Below the pieces are notes generated by a model. It was not told where the DNA came from, did no database searches, and worked only from the letters and a program-made list of their open reading frames with translations. DNA of 64,000 bases from Spirulina major PCC 6313. Lineage in GTDB: Bacteria > Cyanobacteriota > Cyanobacteriia > Cyanobacteriales > Spirulinaceae. Shown here one piece after another: positions 51,601 to 58,791 of this stretch (positions within the stretch are counted from its first letter, which is position 1; each line of letters starts with the position of its first letter). Where the stretch lies: contig NZ_KV878783.1 of NCBI RefSeq assembly GCF_001890765.1, positions 3,624,771 to 3,688,770 of the forward strand, in the 5' to 3' direction. Made by a program: the position numbers and the translations under genes.

Positions 51601-52184
51601 GTCATTCCTGCAAACGCCTTCCCCCCGGTTTCAAAATCCGCCTTCAACACCTCCCGCAACGCAAACGCAAAGGTATCTTGCAAATGCGCCGCCAAATCCG
51701 TCACGGTCTGCGGGCTGAGTTCAATTTCAACCGCAGGACAAAAATAGTGAGCGATCGCCGTTTTCCATTCCGACAGATCCAAAACAGCCCGCTGAGATTC
51801 GGGGTCAGTTAGCCATGCCGTGAGTTGATCTTCTTGAATGCCTTGGATTAATGTCTGGCCTGGGATAATCGGCTCGGCAAACGACGGCCACATTTCCGGT
51901 AAATCTTTGGCTAATTTTTTGAGTGCTTTTTCATCAACGTGCTTTAGGGCAAAATCCGAAACAGAGCGGGCGATCGCACTCCCCACCGCCTTCGTTAAAT
52001 CATGATTACTCAGATCACCTTTTTTGCGACCATCAAGCCAATCCCCCAACGCATTCGCCGCCACACCCCCCGCGACACCACTACCCCCCGACCCCAAAGC
52101 CCCTAAAAGCGACGGTAAACCCGCACAGGACGCGCCCACCAACACTAACCCACTAAACACCGTCAACCGCAGTAATGACATCAC
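48618..52184 (-). CDS. STAND/NB-ARC NTPase with ten TPR repeats, C-terminus truncated by MITE
   Basis: 1188 residues. Order: hydrophobic Gly-rich N-terminus (LTVFSGLVLVGASCAGLPSL, then GSGGSGVAGGVAANALGDWL), an uncharacterised helical domain to about 220, a coiled coil (about 225-275), and a STAND NTPase with FQGRKREQEKL, P-loop IIAMAGMGKSTLAVKLFEE (about 319-337) and Walker B RFLVVLDNFESVL (about 393-405). A winged-helix part follows, then ten 40-residue TPR repeats from about 708 (consensus SLGEVKKAIDYHEQSLVIAR), a degenerate repeat and a C-terminal membrane helix. STAND proteins are ligand-triggered oligomerising switches; many act in antiviral defence or regulated cell death. The final helix and basic tail were cut off by the MITE, leaving VSIQVMRIWL. 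Confidence 0.88.
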   Translation of the reverse strand: MMSLLRLTVFSGLVLVGASCAGLPSLLGALGSGGSGVAGGVAANALGDWLDGRKKGDLSNHDLTKAVGSAIARSVSDFALKHVDEKALKKLAKDLPEMWPSFAEPIIPGQTLIQGIQEDQLTAWLTDPESQRAVLDLSEWKTAIAHYFCPAVEIELSPQTVTDLAAHLQDTFAFALREVLKADFETGGKAFAGMTLSLLGEILRTVQGLQVAGTGEISPDVVNQIQARYEALQRDQVAELQKIAAQIGHDLKNDLDELKHGQGEIKEEIRALKESIQPQAKSRSTIGSRPHFRHFQGRKREQEKLNAWLTDENTKLSGIIAMAGMGKSTLAVKLFEERDDFAGKGWFDLGLAPKFETVARSLLQWGEIPRDTLERMQFEALCDEAIALLQNERFLVVLDNFESVLNQGEYITFLQRWVNGGRRSEVLLTSQQEPELDQVCPAWCVLPGLELEEGARLLALLGIGEREPGKLAAFSRLVDGHPLTLTLAAGLLNSQGSWQRQKSIEELKAPEFGGVLSQLEGQHRNQRVQLKTVLAANFGRLSAREREVLTRLAVLRGAFGVDVVAVEESGLFWGLVNRGLLTEQANGGVTVLPFVRSYLLAQVTDRAPLHRWAIAYYDARKKPYPWDIFEERDRELAEVQDYLELFHHHCELGEHEQAFDVIDHGASQRESVNDFLDLRGFQQERIALYEPLIEVWRDRTHWRYGASLTCLGIAHHSLGDYKKAIDYHKQSLAIARQIKDKQGEAASLGNLGVAHQSLGEVEKAIDYDQQCLLITRQIKDKRSEAASLGSLGDAYQSLGEVEKAINYHEQSLVITRQIKDKRGEANSLGNLGNAYQSLGEVKKAIDYHEQCLAIAQQIKDKQGEVNSLGSLGLAYKSLGEVKKAIGYYEQCLAITRQIKDKRGEAASLGNVGNAYDSLGEVEKAINYHEQSLVIAQQIKDKRGEANSLGNLGNAYQSLGEVKKAIDYHEQHLVIAQQIKDKRGEANSLGNLGNAYYSLGEVKKAIDYYEQSLVIARQIKDKKGEANSFGGLGNTYYSLRDIEKAIGYYEQQLMIARQIKDKKGEANSLGNLGNAYNSLGEVKKAIDYYEQSLVIERQIKDKRGEAISLQNLAACYQNYQKVGRIEEGYAAAVAAQQVYQDLDLPLNAPLYPQWLKRLITFAQKGTVQFILLCVLGLIAVSIQVMRIWL
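48864..50063 (-). repeat. ten 120-bp tandem repeats encoding TPRs
   Basis: DNA-level repeats of 120 bp, with recurrent blocks such as TTTATCCTTGATTTG and CAATGGCTTTTT on the plus strand. The high nucleotide identity between units points to recent expansion or homogenisation, and repeat number is likely to vary between strains. Confidence 0.92.
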
Positions 52185-52573
52185 GCCCTAGCCCAACTCA
52201 ATCCTGCTTTTATGATACTGAGGATTAATGGTGTTAGGGTGGGCAATGCTCACCCCCTCTCCAAGCCCTGAAACCCTTGCTCAGTGGGCAATACCCACCC
52301 AGTCCTTTCAATTAGTACAGATGAACTATTAGAAAATGGAACGATAGAATACGGCTTTCAGCATCTGCTGTTTTGAATAGTCCATGATCAAGCCAAAAGA
52401 TTACATTGAGTTTCAAAAATGTTCCAATTTTTTGAAATTGCAAACGTCTGAAACCCTTATTCTTTCGTTGTTTTAGTATAAAATTTTTGTACTAGTTGAA
52501 AGGGCTGGCAATACCCACCCTACTCAGCTTTTATGATATTATTGAGCATCATTATCCAAATTGGGTCAATTGT
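52185..52573. other. non-coding gap with MITE
   Basis: Contains the MITE at 52301-52506 and its 14-bp flanks. The STAND gene promoter should lie near 52185-52286. I see no other gene. Confidence 0.5.
52301..52506. mobile_element. MITE (206 bp) with 14-bp direct flanks
   Basis: Ends AGTCCTTTCAATTAGTACA and, inverted, AGCCCTTTCAACTAGTACA (two mismatches in 19). Flanked on both sides by GGCAATACCCACCC (52287-52300 and 52507-52520). The interior is A/T-rich and non-coding. No autonomous partner with these ends is in the window. Confidence 0.8.
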
Positions 52574-52906
52574 ATGATTCTTTTGTTGGCTATTTTGTCG
52601 ATTTTTTTATTGCTGATTATTGGTATTTTTGCTTTTTATTTGAAAGCGATCACTCAGCCCCAAAAAACAAAAAAAAGAGCCAAACATAGCCGCAAAGCTC
52701 ATCGCAAAGGTATCGATTTTGCATTTCTGTCAATTCCAAAATCAACCAACTCTAAAATCGATTTAAAAGCGTTAACAACGCTAACTCATTCTCAGGAGGT
52801 TTCTAAACGACTCTTCAAGCAATGCTTACGCAAATATCCTGATCAAAGTCCTCAATGGTGTCTTGAAAAGTGCATTCTTGATCTAAGCCGAGATCGACGC
52901 TTTTAA
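52574..52906 (+). CDS. small membrane-anchored protein, unknown
   Basis: 110 residues beginning MILLLAILSIFLLLIIGIFA: one N-terminal membrane helix, then a very basic stretch (QPQKTKKRAKHSRKAHRKG) and a soluble helical C-terminus (LFKQCLRKYPDQSPQWCLEK with two Cys). I do not recognise a family. The frame stays open upstream to 52496, but that part is read out of the MITE and its flanking repeat, so I prefer the ATG at 52574, although no Shine-Dalgarno sequence is obvious. It is divergent from the STAND gene, convergent with the antitoxin-like gene. Confidence 0.55.
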   Translation: MILLLAILSIFLLLIIGIFAFYLKAITQPQKTKKRAKHSRKAHRKGIDFAFLSIPKSTNSKIDLKALTTLTHSQEVSKRLFKQCLRKYPDQSPQWCLEKCILDLSRDRRF

Positions 52907-52977
52907 ATTCAGAAAGCTTCTTCCAAGCACTGGTTATGATTTTTTTAATGGTAGATAAATCTGAAATTAGAAAATCC

Positions 52978-53229
52978 CTAAAACTCCAAAGAATGCCGGG
53001 TTTCATAAACCGTATTGAGACAGTCTTTTAGATCATCGCCTGACCAGGTTCCGGCGTGTCTGAGCAACGAGCGACCCGAACGAGAACGAACACGGGGAGA
53101 GCGTTTTGGAGTTGGGGATTGATGGGGATCGAACAGTACCGTAACTCGCACCTGACACCCGGCCAGGGCCTCAGAGTGGCTGACGATTTCTTCCCAGGTT
53201 CCTTCGAGTTCTAGTGGTTGTGCTGTCAT
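52978..53229 (-). CDS. orphan antitoxin-like protein
   Basis: 83 residues: a beta-strand N-terminus (TAQPLELEGTWEEIVSHSEA, then GCQVRVTVL), a basic linker (PKRSPRVRSRSGRSLLRHAG) and a C-terminal stretch TWSGDDLKDCLNTVYETRHS. Cyanobacterial proteins of this build usually lie immediately before a PIN-domain (VapC-type) toxin. Here no toxin gene follows on the minus strand, so the partner has been lost or was never linked. The assignment comes from remembered pattern only and is moderate. Confidence 0.55.
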   Translation of the reverse strand: MTAQPLELEGTWEEIVSHSEALAGCQVRVTVLFDPHQSPTPKRSPRVRSRSGRSLLRHAGTWSGDDLKDCLNTVYETRHSLEF

Positions 53230-53273
53230 AACAGACCCTATTGCAATCGTATGGATTTATTATCGGTTACGCC

Positions 53274-55862
53274 TTACTTCGTGAGCATGATGTGGATGCC
53301 GTCCCATTCGGCGGGGGGTGGGGTTTCGAGGTAGCGATCGCAGCGATGGAGATACATCGTGGCGGGGCGATCGTGGGGGCGGAGTTCGGCGGCTTGTTGG
53401 AAGGAGGCGATCGCGGCTTGGAAATCGCGGCGGAGGTAATGGGTGCGGCCGCGATGGAACTGGTCTAAAAAGGCTTCAAGGTCCGGGTCGAGGTGGTTGG
53501 TGCGGTAGTCGATCACCTCGTAGATGGGGACAGCTTTGCTCTTGCCCTTCACCCGTGTCACATCCAGTTCGCGCACAATCAGGCGATCGCGCCCCCCACA
53601 GGCCGCATAGGTGGACTCACTGATCAAAATATCGCAGCCGTATTCCTTCGTCAGACTCTCTAAGCGCGAACTGAGATTCACCCCATCGCCAATTACCGTA
53701 TAGTCCATTCGTTGGCGTGAGCCGATATTCCCCGCCACCACTTCCCCGGAACTGATCCCGATGCCAAAGCGAATTTGGGGTTCATGACTGTGGCGAGAGG
53801 GGGAAGCCTGCGATCGCTCCCGGTTAAACTCCGCCAAACGGTGACGCATATCGAGTGCCGACTTCACCGCCAGCCACGCATGATTTTCCTGCAACGGCAG
53901 CGGCGCACCAAACACCGCCATCAACGCATCCCCGATGAATTTATCCAGCGTGCCGCCGTGGTCAAACACCGATTCCACCATCGTTTCAAAATAACTGTTC
54001 AGCAGCGCCACCACCTTCGTCGCCTCCAGATTTTCCGTCAGCGTCGTATAGCCGCGAATATCCGAAAAAAGGATCGTCACATCCTTGCGTTCCCCAATCA
54101 TCAAAAAATCATCCCCCGCCGCCATCACCTGATCCGCCACACTGGGGTTCATGTAGCGGTAGAGCGTCGATTTCATCCGCTTTTCACTACTAATATCTTC
54201 AAGAATCACCAATCCACCGCGCACATCGCCTTCCGGGTTAGTGAGGGGATTAACGGTTAAATTCACGCTGCGTTCAAAGGGCTTGAGGTCGGGATAATTC
54301 GAGGTGATGTATTGATCCGGAGTGCAGAGGGGATCGTTCCAGAGCACATAGGTGTCGGGTTGATCGGGGAGGGGAATCGCGAGAACGGAATTGAGTTCAC
54401 CGAGGGAGCGACTGGTCGCGATCGCTGCCTTAATCGTCTGCTCCGGCACATAATGTTTTGCCCCTTGGTGCAAACTATCAATTAAGCGAAATTGCAGATG
54501 ATCAATGGGGAAAATATCCCAGGCAAACCGCCCCACTAATTTGTATTCCCACAAGGGGCGAATCTTCTCATCATGAGTTTGATCCGGCAGCAGCCCCAGG
54601 AGTTCTAATGCCGCATCATTAATCGTCACAATCCGTCCATCTAAATCCGTTGAAATCACCGCATCCGACAGACTTTGGAGCATATCTTTTTGGTATTGTT
54701 TTTCCGTCAATACCGTTTCAAAGAGTTTGGCATTTTCCAAGGCGATCCCCGCTTGGATATTAAATGCCTGCATAAACTCTTCATCAGAACTACTAAAACT
54801 CCCGTCATTTTCTTTATTAATTAACTGCGTCACTGCGATCAATTCACCGTTGGAATTAAACACCGGCATGCAAAGAATACTTTGGGTGTAGTATCCCGTG
54901 CGGCGATCGGTGGAGGGGTCAAAGCGGGAATCTTGGTAGGCATCGGGAATATTGACGATCTGGCCCGTGGATGCCACATAACCGGCAATGCCTCGATTGG
55001 CGGGGATGCGAATTTCCAGGGTATCGGTTCCGTCGGCGGTGGCGACCTTACTCCAGAGTTCGTTGGTTTCTCGACTGAGCATAAACAGGGTGCTGCGATC
55101 GGCTTTCATCAGGCGGCGGGCTTGCTCCATCACCGATTTCAGGGTGGCATCGAGATCCAAGCTCTGCCCCAAACTGGAGGTGGCTTTCAATAATGCCGCT
55201 GCGCCCCGCTGATTGCGGGCAGCGAGATAGAAGGATTGGCAGGTTTCGAGAATAATCCCAATCGAGTCGGCAAAGTCGCGGAACCGCTGCTCATCCTCAG
55301 CATCGAACACTTGACCATCAACTTTATTAATCAACTGCACCACGGCCACCACTTGATTCGCGCTGCTGATGATCGGCATACAGAGCATGGTTTCGATGGT
55401 GTAGCCCGGAATCATGTCGATTTCGGGGCTAAATTGGGGGTGATCGGTGGCGTTTTCGATGTTGAGGGTTTCTTGGGTGGCGGCGACGTGGCCGGGAATA
55501 CCCACATTGAAGGGAAGGCGAAGATGGCGCGAATCGGCTTGGTCGGTGTTGTCGAGTTTGGCCCACAGTTGACCCGCTTCGTTGTCAACGAGGAAGATCA
55601 GGGTGCGATCGGCTTGGAGGATTTGGCCGATTTTGAGGGTAAAGGCATCCATGACCTGCTCTAGCATGGTTTCTAGAGCTTCGTTGTTGATCATGTCCAA
55701 GGCCCGCAGGAATTGTTGAAATTCAGCGGTGATGAAGTCCAGCAGGCAGATGAATTCGTTGATCGAGAGGTCTTTAACGCGATCCGTGAGGATGCTGGTG
55801 CGGTTCAACTTGGTGAGTTGAGTGAGTGAGGCGAGGATACTGCCAGTATTGGTTAATGGCAT
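53274..55862 (-). CDS. cyaB: CyaB-type adenylate cyclase (GAF-GAF-PAS-class III cyclase-TPR)
   Basis: 862 residues. GAF-A (about 55-215) and GAF-B (about 235-390) both carry the cyclic-nucleotide signature N-K-x5-F-x3-D-E: NKVDGQVFDAEDE and NKENDGSFSSSDE. A PAS domain follows (about 405-560, DAVISTDLDGRIVTIND). The class III catalytic domain has the metal Asp residues in VTILFSDIRGYTTLTE and GDALMAVFGAP, the substrate Lys in GTLDKFIGD, and the transition-state Asn/Arg in GDGVNLSSRLESL. A short TPR-like end (FHRGRTHYLRRDFQAAIASF) closes it. This is the architecture of Anabaena CyaB1/CyaB2, whose GAF domains bind cAMP and activate the enzyme. Cytoplasmic. Confidence 0.9.
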   Translation of the reverse strand: MPLTNTGSILASLTQLTKLNRTSILTDRVKDLSINEFICLLDFITAEFQQFLRALDMINNEALETMLEQVMDAFTLKIGQILQADRTLIFLVDNEAGQLWAKLDNTDQADSRHLRLPFNVGIPGHVAATQETLNIENATDHPQFSPEIDMIPGYTIETMLCMPIISSANQVVAVVQLINKVDGQVFDAEDEQRFRDFADSIGIILETCQSFYLAARNQRGAAALLKATSSLGQSLDLDATLKSVMEQARRLMKADRSTLFMLSRETNELWSKVATADGTDTLEIRIPANRGIAGYVASTGQIVNIPDAYQDSRFDPSTDRRTGYYTQSILCMPVFNSNGELIAVTQLINKENDGSFSSSDEEFMQAFNIQAGIALENAKLFETVLTEKQYQKDMLQSLSDAVISTDLDGRIVTINDAALELLGLLPDQTHDEKIRPLWEYKLVGRFAWDIFPIDHLQFRLIDSLHQGAKHYVPEQTIKAAIATSRSLGELNSVLAIPLPDQPDTYVLWNDPLCTPDQYITSNYPDLKPFERSVNLTVNPLTNPEGDVRGGLVILEDISSEKRMKSTLYRYMNPSVADQVMAAGDDFLMIGERKDVTILFSDIRGYTTLTENLEATKVVALLNSYFETMVESVFDHGGTLDKFIGDALMAVFGAPLPLQENHAWLAVKSALDMRHRLAEFNRERSQASPSRHSHEPQIRFGIGISSGEVVAGNIGSRQRMDYTVIGDGVNLSSRLESLTKEYGCDILISESTYAACGGRDRLIVRELDVTRVKGKSKAVPIYEVIDYRTNHLDPDLEAFLDQFHRGRTHYLRRDFQAAIASFQQAAELRPHDRPATMYLHRCDRYLETPPPAEWDGIHIMLTK

Positions 55863-56148
55863 AGTTTAGCTGTGAGGTAGCAACTTGCGTTAAAGACAGA
55901 CTCTATTGTGGTTGATCATAACAACGATGTTGGGAGTCGTCTGTGTTTTTGGGGGAAAACTCGCGCCAATTTGTGAGGATTTGAGTATCATTCCGCCAGA
56001 AATAAACGATCGCTCCCCTCAAGGCTGATTTTGGGGCGTGGGGGAATTTGTGCAGCCCGGATGATGACCTGTGATGTTACTGTTGCAGTAAGCATTCATG
56101 CAGGATTGTCAACAGTAATTACACGAGTATCACAGTAGAGTATTGGGT
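55863..56148. other. intergenic between cyaB and PEP-CTERM gene
   Basis: Divergent promoter region. A dyad, TTACTGTTG (near 56077) with CAACAGTAA (near 56109), lies just before the PEP-CTERM gene and could be an operator. No gene is seen. Confidence 0.35.
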
Positions 56149-56928
56149 ATGTTTGGAGAGTACAGCGTTACAGTGGCAACGATCGCAACGGGTTTGATCG
56201 GATGGGGCGCGATCGCACCTCCCGCCGCTGCGGTTCGCCTCACGGGTTTATCGGTGTTTTCAGCCCATGGCGGCGGCGGGATTACCGGGGAACGGATCTG
56301 GGATACGAGCGCGGCAACCCCGTTTTGGGATGCGTGGCTGTCTCCGGTGGGGATGGCTGGGGAGTTTTTGAATGAGGGGGGCGATCGCACCCTAAACTAC
56401 GACCTCACCCCCGGAACCCACGAGTTTCAAATTTTTGCCGATCCAGGCTGGAATTACCAACCCTCATGGTTTCCCTTGATGGGGTTGGGGTTATTTTTTA
56501 ACGATGCGACGGATCAGCCCGATATTACCGCCATGCGCCTGATGCACCGCGCTGCCACAGATAATCCACCGGATGCTATTCCCGTGAGCGGGCTGATGTT
56601 TAACCTAGATGCGCCCCTAGGGACGACCAGTGGAGCCGGAACGCTTAGCGCGGAGTGGGGAACGGAGACGGTGAGCCTCACAGAATTTCAATGGTTTGAA
56701 GCGACGGTGTGGAGGCGCGATCGCGTTTCCCCCCACAACCCCACCCCCAACGGCAACCCCGACCAAATCGGTATTTTTACCCTCACCGTCACCGATCACA
56801 GCCTCCCCACCAGCGACCCCGAAAACACGGCACAAACCCCCGAAGGCAGCACCGTGCTAGGACTGATGGCGGTGGGGCTATTGCTGTGCTGTCAACGCCG
56901 CACATCTGCTCGATCTAAACACCCCTAA
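56149..56928 (+). CDS. PEP-CTERM-type exported protein
   Basis: 259 residues: an N-terminal signal peptide (VTVATIATGLIGWGAIAPPA then AAVRL), a beta-rich exported body with no catalytic motif I can name (GTHEFQIFADPGWNYQPSWF), and a C-terminal sorting signal TPEGSTVLGLMAVGLLLCCQ followed by RRTSARSKHP. The last is a slightly degenerate PEP-CTERM: Pro-Glu, hydrophobic helix, basic tail, processed by exosortase. The ATG at 56149 is preferred; a TTG two codons earlier is possible. It overlaps the end of the convergent Rieske gene by four bases. Confidence 0.75.
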   Translation: MFGEYSVTVATIATGLIGWGAIAPPAAAVRLTGLSVFSAHGGGGITGERIWDTSAATPFWDAWLSPVGMAGEFLNEGGDRTLNYDLTPGTHEFQIFADPGWNYQPSWFPLMGLGLFFNDATDQPDITAMRLMHRAATDNPPDAIPVSGLMFNLDAPLGTTSGAGTLSAEWGTETVSLTEFQWFEATVWRRDRVSPHNPTPNGNPDQIGIFTLTVTDHSLPTSDPENTAQTPEGSTVLGLMAVGLLLCCQRRTSARSKHP

Positions 56929-57998
56929 TCCACACCGCCCTCGGCGTGACGCTGTTGCCAGATGAGACGCTGCACAGCCGCGATCGCCCCATTTAACTCA
57001 TAGCTTTTCCGCTCCGGATGGGCTAAAAACGCCGCCTGTTCTTGCTGAATCATCGCCACATCCTGCTCCACTAACCCATTGAGTAAGCCCCGCGCCGAAT
57101 TGAAGAGGCTATTTTTTACCCAACGGCGGAAGGGCACGGGTAATTTATGCAGCCGCCAAAAAGCATTTAAGGATGTGAAATGCACCAAATAGGCCCGCGT
57201 GTGGTGCTGATCCACCGGGCAAAAGAGGCAGTAAATCTTAAAATCATCCCCCAAGGTCGAAGCCCAATGGGGATAGCGATAACTGACGTGTAGCGGTTCC
57301 GGATGGAGGCGGCGCAGGGCTGGGATAAAGAGTTGAGACACTGACCAAATTTTGTCGATTTTGTAATAGCTTTGGGCTTCGTATTCGGCATCAACGCGAT
57401 CGCTGTGGGCTTTGATATGTTGAAGCTGCGCCGATGCCCAGGCTTGGTAATTGTCGTGGAGGTGGCCATGGTACATATCCATCAGATTTTCAATCAGGTA
57501 GGAATAATGACCCGGACAGTCGATCGTCGTCCAAGAGGCGATGTAGTTGAGGTGATCCCATTCCGGGAGTCCCATGGGGGCGATCGCCGCTGCATCCCCG
57601 TCCCCCGGAAACAGCCAGATAAACCCGTCTAACTCCCGCACCGGATAGGTTTTGAGGCGACAAGTGGGGCGTTTTTGGGTGGCGCTGAGATAAGGGACAT
57701 GGGTACAATGCCCCGTGCCGTCAAATTCCCAACCATGGTAAGCACAGGCGATCGCATCGCCCCGCACCTGGCCCGCACTGAGTTGCACCTGACGATGGGG
57801 ACAGCGATCCTCTAGGGCCTGCACCTGCCCCCCACTGTCTCGATACAACACAATCGGTTGGCCCCAGAGGACAATCGGCCGCGGCTCAGTTGTCACCTCT
57901 TGGCTTTGCGCCACCCCATACCAATGGTTGAGATTAATGCCACAGGTGCGCAAGTCTTGCACCGTAAATGAGGCAGAACAAGCATCAGATCGCATCAC
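56925..57998 (-). CDS. Rieske non-haem iron oxygenase (PaO/aromatic-ring type)
   Basis: 357 residues. The Rieske 2Fe-2S ligands are CPHRQVQLSAGQV and ACAYHGW (C-x-H-x16-18-C-x2-H, residues about 66-90). The mononuclear iron ligands sit in ENLMDMYHGHLHDNY (Asp/His pair, about 171-185). The layout resembles cyanobacterial relatives of pheophorbide a oxygenase and chlorophyllide/aromatic oxygenases; the substrate is unknown. No C-terminal membrane anchor like that of plant PaO is evident. ATG at 57998 (a second ATG follows directly). It stands alone, convergent with the PEP-CTERM gene. Confidence 0.87.
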   Translation of the reverse strand: MMRSDACSASFTVQDLRTCGINLNHWYGVAQSQEVTTEPRPIVLWGQPIVLYRDSGGQVQALEDRCPHRQVQLSAGQVRGDAIACAYHGWEFDGTGHCTHVPYLSATQKRPTCRLKTYPVRELDGFIWLFPGDGDAAAIAPMGLPEWDHLNYIASWTTIDCPGHYSYLIENLMDMYHGHLHDNYQAWASAQLQHIKAHSDRVDAEYEAQSYYKIDKIWSVSQLFIPALRRLHPEPLHVSYRYPHWASTLGDDFKIYCLFCPVDQHHTRAYLVHFTSLNAFWRLHKLPVPFRRWVKNSLFNSARGLLNGLVEQDVAMIQQEQAAFLAHPERKSYELNGAIAAVQRLIWQQRHAEGGVD

Positions 57999-58464
57999 GT
58001 TAACTCATCAAATTCTTTGCAAACTATATCAGGTTGGCTCAGGGGGGCGATCGCACCATCGCCCCTTTCTCAATTCCTGAAACACCTGAGCCATGAACCT
58101 CATGCAGGGCTTTATTATCAAAAAATCCTGATATTTCAAACTCGGCATTAAGCGCACTATGGAGCCGGTTCCCGGACTCAAACGCATGATTCAGCTCACC
58201 ACAATTGAGCCACAATTCCCGCCAATAATACGGCCTGCCTTTATCCTGAAGCGATCGCGTTTGTGCCTGACCGCATCTCACCAGCCCAGCAAGTGGGTCA
58301 ATCCGCATCAAGTCTGCAACAAGTATGGGCAGATCATAGGTAGAAACTAAATGTAAAGAAGTGTAAAATATGCCCATGATTCCCAAGTTTTTCACATTCT
58401 CTGTTTAGCTTGTTAAGTAGATTCTGTGTACCGAATCCTACCCATCTCTCTTTGGTCAGTTGCT
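57999..58464. other. gap of about 460 bp without a confirmed gene
   Basis: A 118-codon minus-strand ORF (58039-58395) occupies most of it, but I see no family pattern or good start site and do not call it. The Rieske promoter and the promoter of the small gene at 58465 must lie here. Confidence 0.4.
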
Positions 58465-58707
58465 ATGGATACTCTCACGCTCGTTCCCAACACCGTCAAG
58501 CACCGCATTCGCCTCAGCGAGACCCTGTATGAGATTTACAGCAAAATTCATCGCGTCCACACCTTAACCAATGTGGAATATCAAATCCTCTACACCCTCA
58601 AACAAGATCAACACCTCAGCGAAGATCACCGCAACATGTTGACCCGGATTTTCTACACCCTCGAAAAGCACGACCGTTACTATCGCTCATCTCAGTGCTA
58701 CGCCTAA
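58465..58707 (+). CDS. small conserved-looking soluble protein
   Basis: 80 residues beginning MDTLTLVPNTVKHRIRLSET. Predicted mainly helical (LYEIYSKIHRVHTLTNVEYQ, ILYTLKQDQHLSEDHRNMLT, RIFYTLEKHDRYYRSSQCYA), without membrane segment or signal. I do not recognise the family. The frame extends to a GTG at 58426, but the ATG gives a more natural N-terminus. It has codon use like neighbouring chromosomal genes and is convergent with the SulP gene. Confidence 0.55.
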   Translation: MDTLTLVPNTVKHRIRLSETLYEIYSKIHRVHTLTNVEYQILYTLKQDQHLSEDHRNMLTRIFYTLEKHDRYYRSSQCYA

Positions 58708-58791
58708 AACATGCCTAGGCTTGTTGTTCTGTGCCCTTGCGATCGCTGCTGATGCGATCGGTCATCGTTGTCAGGGCTGTTTTGATCACGG

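Noticed and set aside
53318-53623. 101-codon Gly/Arg-rich plus-strand ORF
   Set aside because: Antisense shadow of the cyclase 3' end.
58039-58395. 118-codon minus-strand ORF upstream of the Rieske gene
   Set aside because: No recognisable motif and no clear ribosome site; kept open as a possibility but not called.
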